Positions 38,109 through 45,888 of a stretch of DNA of 64,000 nt are shown one piece after another. The number at the start of each line of letters is the position of its first letter. Positions within the stretch are counted from its first letter, which is position 1. The DNA comes from JAUXJB01 sp965226855 (GTDB lineage: Bacteria; Myxococcota_A; UBA9160; SZUA-336). The position numbers and the translations under genes are program-made. The notes beneath the pieces were generated by a model that was given only the letters and a program-made list of their open reading frames with translations, made no database searches and was not told the origin of the DNA. Location of the stretch: NCBI GenBank assembly GCA_965226855.1, contig CBDDEE010000032.1:434001-498000 (forward strand), given 5' to 3'.

Positions 38109-40647
38109 TTGCGTTGTCCTCTGGCTTGTTCCGATTCCCGGGCAACGGGAGGATTTTCATCAGCTGCCTGACGCTCCCTTTGATCACTCCTGTGAGCAGG
38201 CCGAAGGCGGTCTGGATCGCCCGCGGTGCCAGGATCGTTGCCTTGGGCTCGCCCCAGGGACCGGAGATGTGGAAGTAGGTCGCAAGCAGGTTCTTGTCGG
38301 GGCCGAGCACGATGTTGCGCACGATCGGGATCGCGCCGAGCAGCTTGTCGACCGTCTGCAGGAAGAGCACCGCGACCACCATGTCGGTGTAGTACTCCTC
38401 CGTACTCAGGTCGACCTCTCCCGACGCGAGAATGCGCAGCTCGGGTCCGATGAGCTTGAAGTCGGCGAGCTGCAGCTTGCCCGCGTTGATGGTGACTATG
38501 GTGTCGATCGTGTCATACGGCAGGTCGCGACCGAGCAGCCCTCTCACCCCGCGTAGAGAGGGCAGGCGAGCCAGTACCAGCGCGGGCGGCAGGTTGCCAA
38601 CGCTTCCGTCCTCGAGCCGGAGGCTCAGCTCGATGTCCGCCGTGTCGATGAAGCGTCGATCTTCCCGGAGCGCGCCGGCCAGGCGTCCGGCGCCCGCGAG
38701 CGTACCGGTGAGGCTCCCTTCCGGGAGTCCGAGGTGCGGCTCCAGGGCCGTGGCGTTGCCTCCGACGAGCTCCAGGTCGAACTCGAAGGCTGCCTGCTCC
38801 TCCTCTGCCAGAGAGAGCGCTCCACTCCCCGACGCGTTGCCCTCGAGCAACGTCCCGCGCAGCTCGGTGGCCTGCACCTCCGCGCCGTGGATCTTCACGA
38901 TTCCGTCGAGGTCCGTGACCCGCCACTCGTCGAAGTAGAACTCGTCGGTCTCGAAGCGACCGCTCAGCCATCTGCGAGGTGGGATGGGGCGCGTCTCGAC
39001 CTCGTGGTCCAGATAGGTGATCTGCGCATCTATCGTCGCTGCGCCCGGATCCCACACGAGCGCCACCTCCGCTGGTGCTCCGCCGAAGATGCCCATGGTC
39101 TCCTCGACGACGAGCGTATTATCGGGAAAGCGGAGTAGCCCACTTGCTCCGCGCAGCGGGAACACGAAGGATGGATAGTGGAGCTCGAGATCTTCGAAGC
39201 GGATCTGGGTCTCCGGGCGGTTCGGAGCTTCCGGTGCGCGCAATGAGCGAACCGCGGCGTTGAGCCCCGGAATTGGCGTACCTGGTCCGCTCGGGGTGCG
39301 ACGCTCCTCATCGGGCAGCCGTACCAGACGGTGCATGCCGTCGACGGTGAGGTCGATCCGGGGCAGCTCGCCGCCTTCGCGCAGCATGCGCAGCCCCCTC
39401 ACCTCGAGAGTGTTGCCGAGGATGCTGATGTCCCCAGAGATCTGCTCGAGCGGCGCGCTGCCAGGGCTGGGAGTGTAGACCCCGTCCTCCGCGCGCAGGT
39501 GGACCACGAGCTCCTGAGGATCGATGCGGTCTCTAAAGGCGAGGACGTCACCCAGGCGATCGAGCGGTGTGTCCACCCGGATGGAGAAATCCTCGATCCG
39601 GCCGCCTCCGACCCGCTCCCCGATGCGCATGAAGGTCTCGTAGCGGAGTCCAAGCAGGCGCAACGGCTGCAAGCGTGTGGGAGATGCCGCCGGCTCGAAG
39701 TCCTCGAACTCCAGGTTCGCCGAGAAGTGCCCCTGGGGGCCACCCCGGTAGGCGACGGTCCCCTGCAGCACCAGGTCGTCGAGCTCCAAGCGCTGGAACT
39801 CGAGCGCGAGCTCGCCGCCGCTGTAGGCGGCGTCCAGGCTCAGGCGGTTGTTCTCGGGGACGATCGGAGCGCTCAGGTTCGGGAGCTCGAGCTCGAGCCC
39901 GCTGAAGGTCATTGCGGCCCTGCCTTCGATGCCCTGGCGCCGCACGCCGAGCGCGATCTCACCCTTGCCGACGCCGCGCGCCTTCACAGGCCCTAGTGGA
40001 AGCTCCGCGACATTCAGCGCGGTGAGGCCACCCTTCAGTGTGAAGTTCGTCATCTGGCCGTCGACGCGCAGATCGAAGCGAGAGATGGCACGCCCCTCCC
40101 GACTGAGGCGGCCCCGAGCTTGTCCGTGCATGGCAAGCCCGAACGCGCTGCGCCTGGCGGAGACCGTCAGCTCGTCGACGACCAGGAGCTCCCCGCCCTC
40201 GCGATACCACTCTACCCGTCCAGCGTTCAGGTCCAGGTTGAGCGAGGGCAGGTCCGGGGGCGTGAGCGCCGCCGTCTGTCCACCACCGGTTCGGATCCGC
40301 AGGGTCGGTCCGGTGATGTCCCAATCGAGCGGTACGAGCTGGCCCACCACGACGCGCGGCCAGCTCTGTTCACCGCGGGCGTATTCGATCTCGAGCGTCG
40401 GCGGTTGGTCAATGCCGTCCGCTTCGTAGACGCGCAGGCCGTATATCTCGATGCCCAGCTTGAGTCCCAGGCGCAGCTCGGCCGCGGCGACCTCGACCGG
40501 GCGCTCGAGGATGCGCGACAGGGTGACGGCGACGAAGTCCGCCGTCGGAGACTCCAGCTGCCGCACCGCGTATGCCGATGCGAGTCCGAGGATCAGCAAC
40601 AGCAGTAGCAGCGCGGCGAACGCGAGCGCGCGCCGCCGCCGCCTCAA
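38062..40647 (-). CDS. AsmA-like large envelope protein
   Basis: This is an 861-residue protein. An N-terminal membrane anchor (ALAFAALLLLLLILGLASAYAV) is followed by a long, beta-rich periplasmic body. The C-terminal part resembles AsmA/YhdP-type domains (INAGKLQLADFKLIGPELRILASGEVDLS, LGPDKNLLATYFHISGPWGEPK). Such proteins bridge the periplasm in lipid transport and outer-membrane assembly. The tail is polar and disordered-looking (NRNKPEDNASGEDNAP). The neighbouring heptose adenylyltransferase supports an outer-membrane role. Confidence 0.8.
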   Translation of the reverse strand: MRRRRRALAFAALLLLLLILGLASAYAVRQLESPTADFVAVTLSRILERPVEVAAAELRLGLKLGIEIYGLRVYEADGIDQPPTLEIEYARGEQSWPRVVVGQLVPLDWDITGPTLRIRTGGGQTAALTPPDLPSLNLDLNAGRVEWYREGGELLVVDELTVSARRSAFGLAMHGQARGRLSREGRAISRFDLRVDGQMTNFTLKGGLTALNVAELPLGPVKARGVGKGEIALGVRRQGIEGRAAMTFSGLELELPNLSAPIVPENNRLSLDAAYSGGELALEFQRLELDDLVLQGTVAYRGGPQGHFSANLEFEDFEPAASPTRLQPLRLLGLRYETFMRIGERVGGGRIEDFSIRVDTPLDRLGDVLAFRDRIDPQELVVHLRAEDGVYTPSPGSAPLEQISGDISILGNTLEVRGLRMLREGGELPRIDLTVDGMHRLVRLPDEERRTPSGPGTPIPGLNAAVRSLRAPEAPNRPETQIRFEDLELHYPSFVFPLRGASGLLRFPDNTLVVEETMGIFGGAPAEVALVWDPGAATIDAQITYLDHEVETRPIPPRRWLSGRFETDEFYFDEWRVTDLDGIVKIHGAEVQATELRGTLLEGNASGSGALSLAEEEQAAFEFDLELVGGNATALEPHLGLPEGSLTGTLAGAGRLAGALREDRRFIDTADIELSLRLEDGSVGNLPPALVLARLPSLRGVRGLLGRDLPYDTIDTIVTINAGKLQLADFKLIGPELRILASGEVDLSTEEYYTDMVVAVLFLQTVDKLLGAIPIVRNIVLGPDKNLLATYFHISGPWGEPKATILAPRAIQTAFGLLTGVIKGSVRQLMKILPLPGNRNKPEDNASGEDNAPSSGQAQEP

Positions 40648-40844
40648 TTGCAGGAAACCGGCCGGTTCATGTTGGTGAAAGACCTTCGCAAATCACGCGC
40701 GCCTCTGCCGTGGTCCAGACGACGGTGCGGGCATAAGCACAGAGCCAGCCTAAAGAAACGAACCCTTGGTCCCGATCGTTCCGGTGGTTACGCAAACGGG
40801 GAGCGCCTAGAGGGAGGCGTCGCAGAGGGGAGGAGCTCCACGGA

Positions 40845-41081
40845 ATGGAGCACGAGAACTTCGATCAGGGAAGGCCCGCGGCAAGGAAGCGGAACCGGGT
40901 CCGGGAGCTCCGCGAGGACAAGCTCATGACCCAGGCCCAGCTCGCCCGCAAGGCCAAGGTGGCGCTGCGCACGATCCACTCCGTGGAGAAGGGAATGAAC
41001 TGTCGGATGGACACGAAGCGCAAGATTCTTCTCGCCTTGGGGATGCGCTTCGAGGACAAGGACCAGGTGTTCCTCGATTGA
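40845..41081 (+). CDS. Small XRE/Cro-type helix-turn-helix regulator
   Basis: This is a 78-residue DNA-binding protein. A short polar N-terminus precedes an HTH_3 domain: RVRELREDKLMTQAQLARKAKVALRTIHSVEKG, then a C-terminal helix (KRKILLALGM). The recognition helix is AKVALRTIHSVEKG. It is followed by a strong intrinsic terminator, so it is probably monocistronic. Targets unknown. A purine-rich GAGGGGAGGAG lies about 10 bases before ATG. Confidence 0.82.
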   Translation: MEHENFDQGRPAARKRNRVRELREDKLMTQAQLARKAKVALRTIHSVEKGMNCRMDTKRKILLALGMRFEDKDQVFLD

Positions 41082-41117
41082 GGTCGTAGTCGACCTGGAG
41101 CCGATTCAGATTTCGGG

Positions 41118-41153
41118 AAGGCGCGGCGCCCATGGATGCCGCGCCTTTTTTCT
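41118..41153 (+). terminator. Intrinsic terminator after the XRE regulator
   Basis: A perfect 10-bp GC-rich stem (AAGGCGCGGC, 41118-41127, with GCCGCGCCTT, 41138-41147) closes a 10-base loop and is followed by a T-rich tract. It lies 36 bases after the stop codon at 41081. Confidence 0.9.
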
Positions 41154-41180
41154 TTCCGGAGCGCCAGTGGTCGCGCTTCG

Positions 41181-41209
41181 TTGACAGTTCCCCGAGCCCT
41201 CGATAGCGT
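41181..41209 (+). promoter_or_regulatory. Possible promoter for fur
   Basis: TTGACA (41181-41186) is a perfect -35 box. At 17 bases there is TAGCGT (41204-41209), a weak -10. The fur ATG is at 41217, so initiation from this -10 would give a leaderless or nearly leaderless transcript. There is no RBS before that ATG, which agrees. Confidence 0.45.
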
Positions 41210-41216
41210 CGCACGG

Positions 41217-41678
41217 ATGGCTCGGGCTTCCGGTACGGTGGAAGAGGCTCACGGGCGTCTCGGCGAGTACCTCTCCCGGCACGGTCTCAAGCACACGCGC
41301 CAGCGCGACGCGATCCTCGAGACGTTCATCGGGGCGCCGGGCCACGTCACGAGCGAGGATCTGTACGAGCGAGTGCGTGTCGAGCACCCCGAGATCGGTG
41401 CAGCAACGGTCTACCGAACGCTCAAGCTCTTCGTGGAGGCGGGCATCGCCAACGCCCATCACTTTCGAGATGGGGTCACGCTCTACGAACACGAGGGTCG
41501 CCATCACGATCACCTGATCTGTCTCGGCTGCGGCGAGATCGTGGAGTTCCGAAACCAGGTCATCGAAGATGGGCTGGTCGACGTGGCCGAGCAGGAGGGC
41601 TATCGGCTGACCCAGCATCGCCTCCACCTATACGGCTACTGTCCGAGCTGCGTGGAAGCCGGAGCGGATACCCGTTAG
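41217..41678 (+). CDS. fur: Fur-family ferric uptake regulator
   Basis: This is a 153-residue regulator. A winged-helix N-terminal domain (LKHTRQRDAILETF, TSEDLYERVRVEHPEIGAATVYRTLKLF) precedes the metal-binding dimerisation domain (HHFRDGVTLYEHEGRHHDHLICLGCGEIVEF). It ends with a CPSC pair. The HHDH and two CxxC elements are intact. It is iron-responsive Fur rather than Zur or PerR by overall pattern, though paralogues are hard to separate. A Fur box 2.2 kb downstream, ahead of bfd, is a likely target. Confidence 0.9.
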   Translation: MARASGTVEEAHGRLGEYLSRHGLKHTRQRDAILETFIGAPGHVTSEDLYERVRVEHPEIGAATVYRTLKLFVEAGIANAHHFRDGVTLYEHEGRHHDHLICLGCGEIVEFRNQVIEDGLVDVAEQEGYRLTQHRLHLYGYCPSCVEAGADTR

Positions 41679-41772
41679 GTGGGTGGCCGCGGGCGGCCGC
41701 GGCCACCCACCTCCGCTCAGGGCTTCGCCCTTCGCTGCGCGCGCCACGTTCCGCGGCGCTTGCAAGGGTGCC
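41679..41772. repeat. Dispersed palindromic repeat A, copy 3
   Basis: It begins directly at the fur stop with GTGGGTGGCCGCGGGCGGCC, runs through CCACCCACCTCCGCTCAGGG and a GGGCTTCGCCC hairpin, then CTGCGCGCGCC and CGGCGCTTGCAAGG. The first 30 bases are a long near-perfect palindrome. It lies between fur and the convergent TPM gene. Confidence 0.8.
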
Positions 41773-41803
41773 GAGCCCGGCGATCGACGGGAGGTCGGGG
41801 AGC

Positions 41804-41859
41804 CGGAACTTGGGGACTAGCCCTTGAAATCGGAACTCAAGGACCGTCCCCAAGTTCCG
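41804..41859. repeat. Repeat B, inverted pair
   Basis: CGGAACTTGGGGAC (41804-41817) and GTCCCCAAGTTCCG (41846-41859) are exact inverted arms. The inner part is a diverged form of the same element. It lies between repeat A copy 3 and the stop of the minus-strand TPM gene. Confidence 0.8.
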
Positions 41860-41869
41860 ACTTCGCCGC

Positions 41870-42502
41870 TCAGGAGGGTTTGGTGCGGAGGCGGTTGTCT
41901 AGCTCGTCCGCGTCGTCTGGACGCGGAGGGAAGCGGGTAGCGAGGATCTCGCCGCACTCTCGGATCGCCTCGATCAGCCCCTCGTCGGCCCTCTGCTCGC
42001 GAATGGCGGCGAGAATGCGCCTCACTACACCGTCCCACACGCCTGCCTCGACATGCGCGTCGATACCACGGTCCGCCAGGATCTCCACGCGATGCTCGAG
42101 CAACGAGGTGTAGATCAGGATTCCGGTGCGGTCTCGAGTATCGGTCAGCCCGTGCTCGAGGAACGCCAGGCGCGCGGCGCGATCGACGCGCTCCGCCCGA
42201 ATCCGTGCCGGGATCAGGTGGCGCAGGACCCTACGGCGACCCAGCAGCCAGGCGCCGAGCACGAAGGTCCCGATCTGTACGGGGGGGATCCAGGCCCAGG
42301 GATCCAGCTCAAAGCCCAGCACCACCACACCCGCGACGAAGGCTAGCACGGCTGCACCGGCCGCCCGCACGCCTGGGTAGCTGTCGCTCCGGTCGACCAC
42401 CATCGGTACGATTTCACCGCTTGTCGTGCTTTCGGCCTCGCGGACTGCGTCCTCCACCGCTTGGAACGCCTTCGCGTCGAACAGCTGCTCGACGCGCATC
42501 AC
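41870..42502 (-). CDS. TPM-domain (YgcG-related) membrane protein
   Basis: This is a 210-residue protein. The N-terminal half has a TPM-like start (VEDAVREAESTTSGEIVPMVV) interrupted by two membrane helices (about 47-65 and 70-86). The C-terminal part carries the rest (ERVDRAARLAFLEHGLTDTRDRTGILIYTSLLEHRVEILADRGI). It lies downstream of the YgcG-like gene with a four-base overlap and shares its domain type. The lemA-TPM-TPM order is common in proteobacteria; function is uncertain (envelope maintenance or photosystem-repair-like). Confidence 0.82.
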   Translation of the reverse strand: MMRVEQLFDAKAFQAVEDAVREAESTTSGEIVPMVVDRSDSYPGVRAAGAAVLAFVAGVVVLGFELDPWAWIPPVQIGTFVLGAWLLGRRRVLRHLIPARIRAERVDRAARLAFLEHGLTDTRDRTGILIYTSLLEHRVEILADRGIDAHVEAGVWDGVVRRILAAIREQRADEGLIEAIRECGEILATRFPPRPDDADELDNRLRTKPS

Positions 42503-43221
42503 CAGCTCCCCGAGGCGCCGCCGCCTCCGAACCCGCCACCGCCGCCACTGAAGCCGCCTCCGAAACCCCCGCTGCTGAATCCCCCACCGATACCAGCGCT
42601 GCGCCGACCCCCGAGCGCGGAGCCGGCGAGGAAAGGCAAGAAGAAGAACCCCCGACTGCCAAAGGCGAAGAGAAAGAAGATCAGCCAGATCCAGACCGGC
42701 AGGCCGCCGCCACTGCGACGTTCGCGGCGCGAACGCTCGGGCACGGGCAGCACCTCACCGCTCGCCGCCTGCATGATCGCCCCCGCCCCCGTGAGGATGC
42801 CGGCCTCGAACTCTCCCGCGCGGAACTCCGGAAGAATGTGGTCGCGGATGATGCGGAACGCGATCGCGTCGGGAATGACGCCCTCGAGGCGATAGCCGAC
42901 CTCGATGCGCACATCTCGCTCCTGCGGAGCGACAGTGAGGATCACGCCGTTGTCGAGACCCTTCTGTCCAACCTTCCACTTCTCGGCGATGCGAATCGAG
43001 TACTCCTCGATCTCGAGACCCTCCAGCGACGGCGTGGTGTGGACGACGACCTGGTGACCGGTCTCCCGTTCGTAGTCGGCGAGCGTGCGCTCGAGGCCCG
43101 TGCGGCTCCGCGCGGAGAGCACTTCGGCTCGATCCAGCACGTGCGCGTCGAGCTTGGGGATCTCGAGAGCGCTCGCCTGCGCGGTAAGGAGGAAGAGGAC
43201 GAACAGAGACAGGCGGGTCAG
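42499..43221 (-). CDS. YgcG-like TPM-domain protein with glycine-rich tail
   Basis: This is a 240-residue exported protein with three parts. The signal peptide (SLFVLFLLTAQASA) is followed by a TPM domain (LDAHVLDRAEVLS, GLDNGVILTVAPQERDVRIEVGYRLEGVIPD). A membrane helix (VWIWLIFFLFAFGSRGFFFLPF) and a long Gly/Ser/Phe tail ending GGGASGSW close it. No ATG, GTG or TTG occurs between the lemA stop and the signal peptide. The most plausible start is CTG at 43221, overlapping the lemA stop as CTGA, so translation is probably coupled. Confidence 0.82.
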   Translation of the reverse strand: MTRLSLFVLFLLTAQASALEIPKLDAHVLDRAEVLSARSRTGLERTLADYERETGHQVVVHTTPSLEGLEIEEYSIRIAEKWKVGQKGLDNGVILTVAPQERDVRIEVGYRLEGVIPDAIAFRIIRDHILPEFRAGEFEAGILTGAGAIMQAASGEVLPVPERSRRERRSGGGLPVWIWLIFFLFAFGSRGFFFLPFLAGSALGGRRSAGIGGGFSSGGFGGGFSGGGGGFGGGGASGSW

Positions 43222-43805
43222 AACTGGACCTCTGGCGCCTGCTCCGCGCCACCTCGCGCCTCGAAGGTCGGCCTGGTCTCCGCGCCGATGACCCGGGCGG
43301 TCAGGTTCGATGGGAACACCCTCACCAGCGTGTTGTAGCTCGCGACCTGTTGGATGAAGCGTCGTCGCGCCACCGCGATGCGGTTCTCGGTGCCCTCGAG
43401 CTGTGCCTGGAGCTCTTGGAAGCGGGCCACGGCCTGGAGCTGTGGGTAGCGCTCGACCACGACCATGAGGCGCTGCAGGGCGCTCCCCAGCTGGCCTTGA
43501 ACCTGCTGCAAGCGCTGAAAGGCCGCCGGATCCTCGAGCACGCTGGCGTCCATCTTCAGCCCGGCGGCCTGCGAACGCGCCTGGATCACCGCCGTGAGCG
43601 TCTCCTCCTCGAAGTCCGCGGCTCCCTTCACGGTGTTCACGAGATTGGGAATCAAGTCCAGACGGCGCTGGAACTGGTTCTCCACTTCCGCCCAAGCTGC
43701 GGTCACAGCCTCATCCGCTCTCTGGATGTCGTTGTAGCCGCAGCTGGAGAGCCCCACCGCAAGCAGGACGAGCGCGAAAGTCTTTGATCTCTCTAGGGAT
43801 TTCAT
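43218..43805 (-). CDS. lemA: LemA-family lipoprotein
   Basis: This is a 195-residue protein. The lipobox is LSSC, followed by the conserved LemA core: YNDIQRADEAVTAAWAEVENQFQRRLDLIPNLVNTVKG, IQARSQA, YPQLQAVARFQELQAQLEGTENRIAVARRRF and YNTLVRVFPSNL. It is all alpha-helical, with its helices on one side of the membrane. It starts 57 bases from a Fur box in the divergent region, so iron control of this side is possible too. Confidence 0.92.
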   Translation of the reverse strand: MKSLERSKTFALVLLAVGLSSCGYNDIQRADEAVTAAWAEVENQFQRRLDLIPNLVNTVKGAADFEEETLTAVIQARSQAAGLKMDASVLEDPAAFQRLQQVQGQLGSALQRLMVVVERYPQLQAVARFQELQAQLEGTENRIAVARRRFIQQVASYNTLVRVFPSNLTARVIGAETRPTFEARGGAEQAPEVQF

Positions 43806-43861
43806 GTTCCTGATGCTAGCCCAGCAGACCTCCGAGGCGAGCCTGGTGAGCGCAACGATAG

Positions 43862-43882
43862 TGCAATTGATTTTCATTCTCA
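43862..43882. promoter_or_regulatory. Fur box between lemA and bfd
   Basis: The 21 bases match the Fur consensus (an inverted repeat built on GATAATGATWATCATTATC) at 16 of 21 positions by my alignment. The core TTGATTTTCATT and the flanking TG and TCA are conserved. It overlaps a possible -35 (TTGATT 43867) for bfd. Binding of Fe-Fur here would repress bfd when iron is plentiful, which is the expected logic. Confidence 0.75.
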
Positions 43883-43906
43883 GTTCCGATAGGCTTGTAA
43901 AATCGG

Positions 43907-44131
43907 ATGATCGTCTGCAGCTGCAACGTCGTGACCGACCGCGAGATTCGTCGCGCTGCGCTCGAGGGGGCATCGACGCTCCGCGAGCTCGCCCGTTCCT
44001 GTCGGGCCGGAACCGCCTGTGGCGGCTGTCGGCCGGCCCTCAAGGGGCTGCTCGAGGAAGCTCGCCGAGAGGCGGCCCTGGTGCGTCCTCTGCAGCGCGT
44101 CACCTCCGAGCTGGGGCTCGCAGCCTCGTAA
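43907..44131 (+). CDS. bfd: Bacterioferritin-associated ferredoxin
   Basis: This is a 74-residue [2Fe-2S] protein of the BFD/NifU-mid type, with MIVCSCNVVTDREIRRA at the start (CxC) and CRAGTACGGCRPAL (CxxC). Bfd reduces ferric iron in bacterioferritin for release into the cytoplasm. Length and cysteine spacing are canonical. The upstream Fur box and the fur gene nearby make iron-starvation induction likely. The RBS is weak. No bacterioferritin gene is in the window. Confidence 0.9.
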   Translation: MIVCSCNVVTDREIRRAALEGASTLRELARSCRAGTACGGCRPALKGLLEEARREAALVRPLQRVTSELGLAAS

Positions 44132-44240
44132 CTTGCGGGTCCCGGCGCCCGCCTTCAGCGGCGCTTGCTGGCCGTGCCCAGCCGCTCCTCGTTTGCCTTC
44201 GACGCGGCTTGCGGCCACCGCGCGTGGCTAGTACTCATCG

Positions 44241-44342
44241 GATGGGCAACCGTGCAAGCGCCGCCGAGCGGCGCGCGCAGCGAAGGGCGTGGCCCTGAGC
44301 GGAGGTGGGTGGCCGCGGCCGCCCGCGGCCGGGTCCCACAAG
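44241..44342. repeat. Dispersed palindromic repeat A, copy 4 (inverse orientation)
   Basis: In this orientation it reads GGGCAACCGTGCAAGCGCCG, the GC-rich hairpin, CTGAGCGGAGGTGGGTGGCC and the palindrome ending GGGTCCCACAAG. It is nearly identical over its second half to copy 5 at 47067. A more degenerate stretch of the same type (CTTGCGGGTCCCGG) begins at 44131, right after bfd. It ends 20 bases before the selenoprotein ATG. Confidence 0.8.
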
Positions 44343-44362
44343 ACGTACAGGGGGAGAGCGAG

Positions 44363-44704
44363 ATGGCTAAGCGCGTCGACTGGTACTACCACCGCAACGG
44401 GTGAACGAGCTGCGGACGAGCATCCAAGTTCCTGGATGCCAACGGGCTCGAGCCCAAAGAGACGGTTCCTGCGAGTCGCAAGCTCGGGAAGAGCGAAGCG
44501 GCGGAGCTCGCGCGTGGCGCGACCACGGTCGTCGTGGCGAAGGGCAAGTCCACAAAGACGTTCCGGCCCGGAGGGCGGGCGTCGGCGGACGTGGTGAGCG
44601 CGATGCTGGGTCCCACGGGGAATCTGAGGAGTCCTTTGCTGCGTGCGGGCAAGACGGTGATCGTCGGCTTCAATGAGGACGAGTACGCCAGAGCTCTCCT
44701 CTAG
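44363..44704 (+). CDS. ArsC-family selenoprotein, TGA at codon 14 read as selenocysteine
   Basis: A frame from ATG 44363 (GGGGGAG upstream) to TAG at 44702-44704 contains one in-frame TGA, at 44402-44404. Read through, it gives 113 residues: MAKRVDWYYHRNG, Sec, TSCGRASKFLDANGLEPKE, and later LARGATTVVVAKGKSTKTF and MLGPTGNLRSPLLRAGKTVIVGF. This is the layout of small ArsC/Spx-type thioredoxin-fold proteins, whose active-site Cys in RxGCTSC falls exactly on the TGA, giving a UxxC redox pair. Selenocysteine forms of this family are known. A hairpin follows at the correct distance (next entry). A Cys-to-stop mutation is the alternative; the intact downstream frame argues against it. The 3' end overlaps the epimerase start by 32 bases. 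Confidence 0.88.
44407..44449 (+). promoter_or_regulatory. SECIS-like hairpin following the in-frame TGA
   Basis: A perfect 7-bp stem, GCATCCA (44420-44426) with TGGATGC (44433-44439), closes a 6-base loop AGTTCC whose second base is G. An outer GAGC/GCTC helix (44407-44410 with 44446-44449) extends it. The loop begins 22 bases after the TGA. Bacterial SECIS elements lie within the coding region just downstream of UGA, about 16-37 bases to the loop, with a G among its first two bases, so this fits. Confidence 0.8.
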
Positions 44705-45752
44705 CGCGCTCGGGCGTCATCTCAGAGAGGAGCTGCTCCCGCTCTGGGCGGAGCACGGCGTCGACCCCGAGGGCGGTTTTCACAATCGGCTCGGCCCGGA
44801 CCTGCGTCCCGTGCCCGATGCCGGGAAGCGGCTGCTCGTGCAAGCACGTCAGCTCTACGCGTTCAGTGCTGTGGACGAGCGCTGGGCGTTGGACGTTGCT
44901 ACCCGGGGCTTCGAGTTCGTGCGCGAGCGCTTCCTCGATCTGCGTCATGGTGGCTGGTACCTGACCACGGAGGACCATGCGAAGGATCTCTACGCGCACG
45001 CCTTCGTGCTCTTCGCGCTGGCGCACTACCACCGTGCGAGCGGAGAGACCGAGGCGCTACGTCTGGCCGAAAGGACGTGGGACGTGCTACAGGAGCGTCT
45101 TGCAGATCCCCGTCACGGCGGCTTCTTCGAAGGAGCCGACGAGCGCTGGAACGTGAGGCGAGGCACGCGCCGCCAGAATCCTCACATGCACCTGCTCGAG
45201 GCGCTCCTCGCCTTGGACTGGCGAGAGCATACGGAGCCACTCGTGACGCTCTTTCACGAGCACTTCTACGACGAAAGCTCCGGCAGCCTAGGAGAGTACT
45301 TCGACGAGCGCTGGGTGCGGCTCGCTTCCGAACAAGGCCGGATCGTCGAGCCCGGTCACCACTTCGAGTGGATCTGGTTGCTCCACGGCCGCAGCTCGGC
45401 GCGCGGTCTGTTCGACTTCGCCAGTCGCTTCGGAATCGACGAGGACGGCGGCGTGTTCGATCAGGTCGAGTGCGACGGCACTCTGCTCGTTGCGACCAAG
45501 CGTCTGTGGCCGCAAACCGAGCGCATCAAGACCCACGCCGTGCGCGGAGAGATCGGCCCGATGCGCGACGCCCTGGACTACTGCTTTGCCCGTTACGTCG
45601 ACCCCACCCACCACGGCTGGCGAGAACACCTCACGCGTGAGGGCGTCCCCCTCACCCCCTGGATGAACGCCACCAGCATCTACCACATCGTTTTGGCACT
45701 GACCGAGGCGGAGAAGGCTCTCAGAGCGGCAGAAGCGCAAGCACCCCGCTAG
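44673..45752 (+). CDS. AGE-family epimerase/isomerase (N-acylglucosamine 2-epimerase or mannose isomerase type)
   Basis: This is a 359-residue protein with an alpha6/alpha6 barrel. It shows EHGVDPEGGFHNRLG, VQARQLYAF, HGGWYLTTEDHAKDLYAHAFVLFALAHYHRAS, QNPHMHLLEALLAL, the catalytic His of GHHFEWIWLL, and the second one in KTHAVRGEIG and DPTHHGWREHL. AGE-family members include GlcNAc 2-epimerase and aldose-ketose isomerases acting on mannose; the conserved set here fits a mannose/aldose isomerase at least as well. It starts inside the selenoprotein gene. Confidence 0.85.
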   Translation: MRTSTPELSSSALGRHLREELLPLWAEHGVDPEGGFHNRLGPDLRPVPDAGKRLLVQARQLYAFSAVDERWALDVATRGFEFVRERFLDLRHGGWYLTTEDHAKDLYAHAFVLFALAHYHRASGETEALRLAERTWDVLQERLADPRHGGFFEGADERWNVRRGTRRQNPHMHLLEALLALDWREHTEPLVTLFHEHFYDESSGSLGEYFDERWVRLASEQGRIVEPGHHFEWIWLLHGRSSARGLFDFASRFGIDEDGGVFDQVECDGTLLVATKRLWPQTERIKTHAVRGEIGPMRDALDYCFARYVDPTHHGWREHLTREGVPLTPWMNATSIYHIVLALTEAEKALRAAEAQAPR

Positions 45753-45888
45753 CGGAGCTGGGAAGACGTGCCCGCCCGCCCCGGGGCCCCACAGACCTCG
45801 GACTCCTTGCCGGACTGGCAACCCTGCGGTGGCGGTTGGACTTGCCATGAGTGGTAGGGTGCAAGAAGGAGACCGAAGGGAGAGCACA

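Noticed and set aside
44363..44404. A 13-residue mini-ORF ending at the TGA, as a leader peptide.
   Set aside because: The downstream frame continues as a recognisable ArsC-family protein in the same frame with a hairpin suited to selenocysteine insertion. A leader peptide would not explain that.
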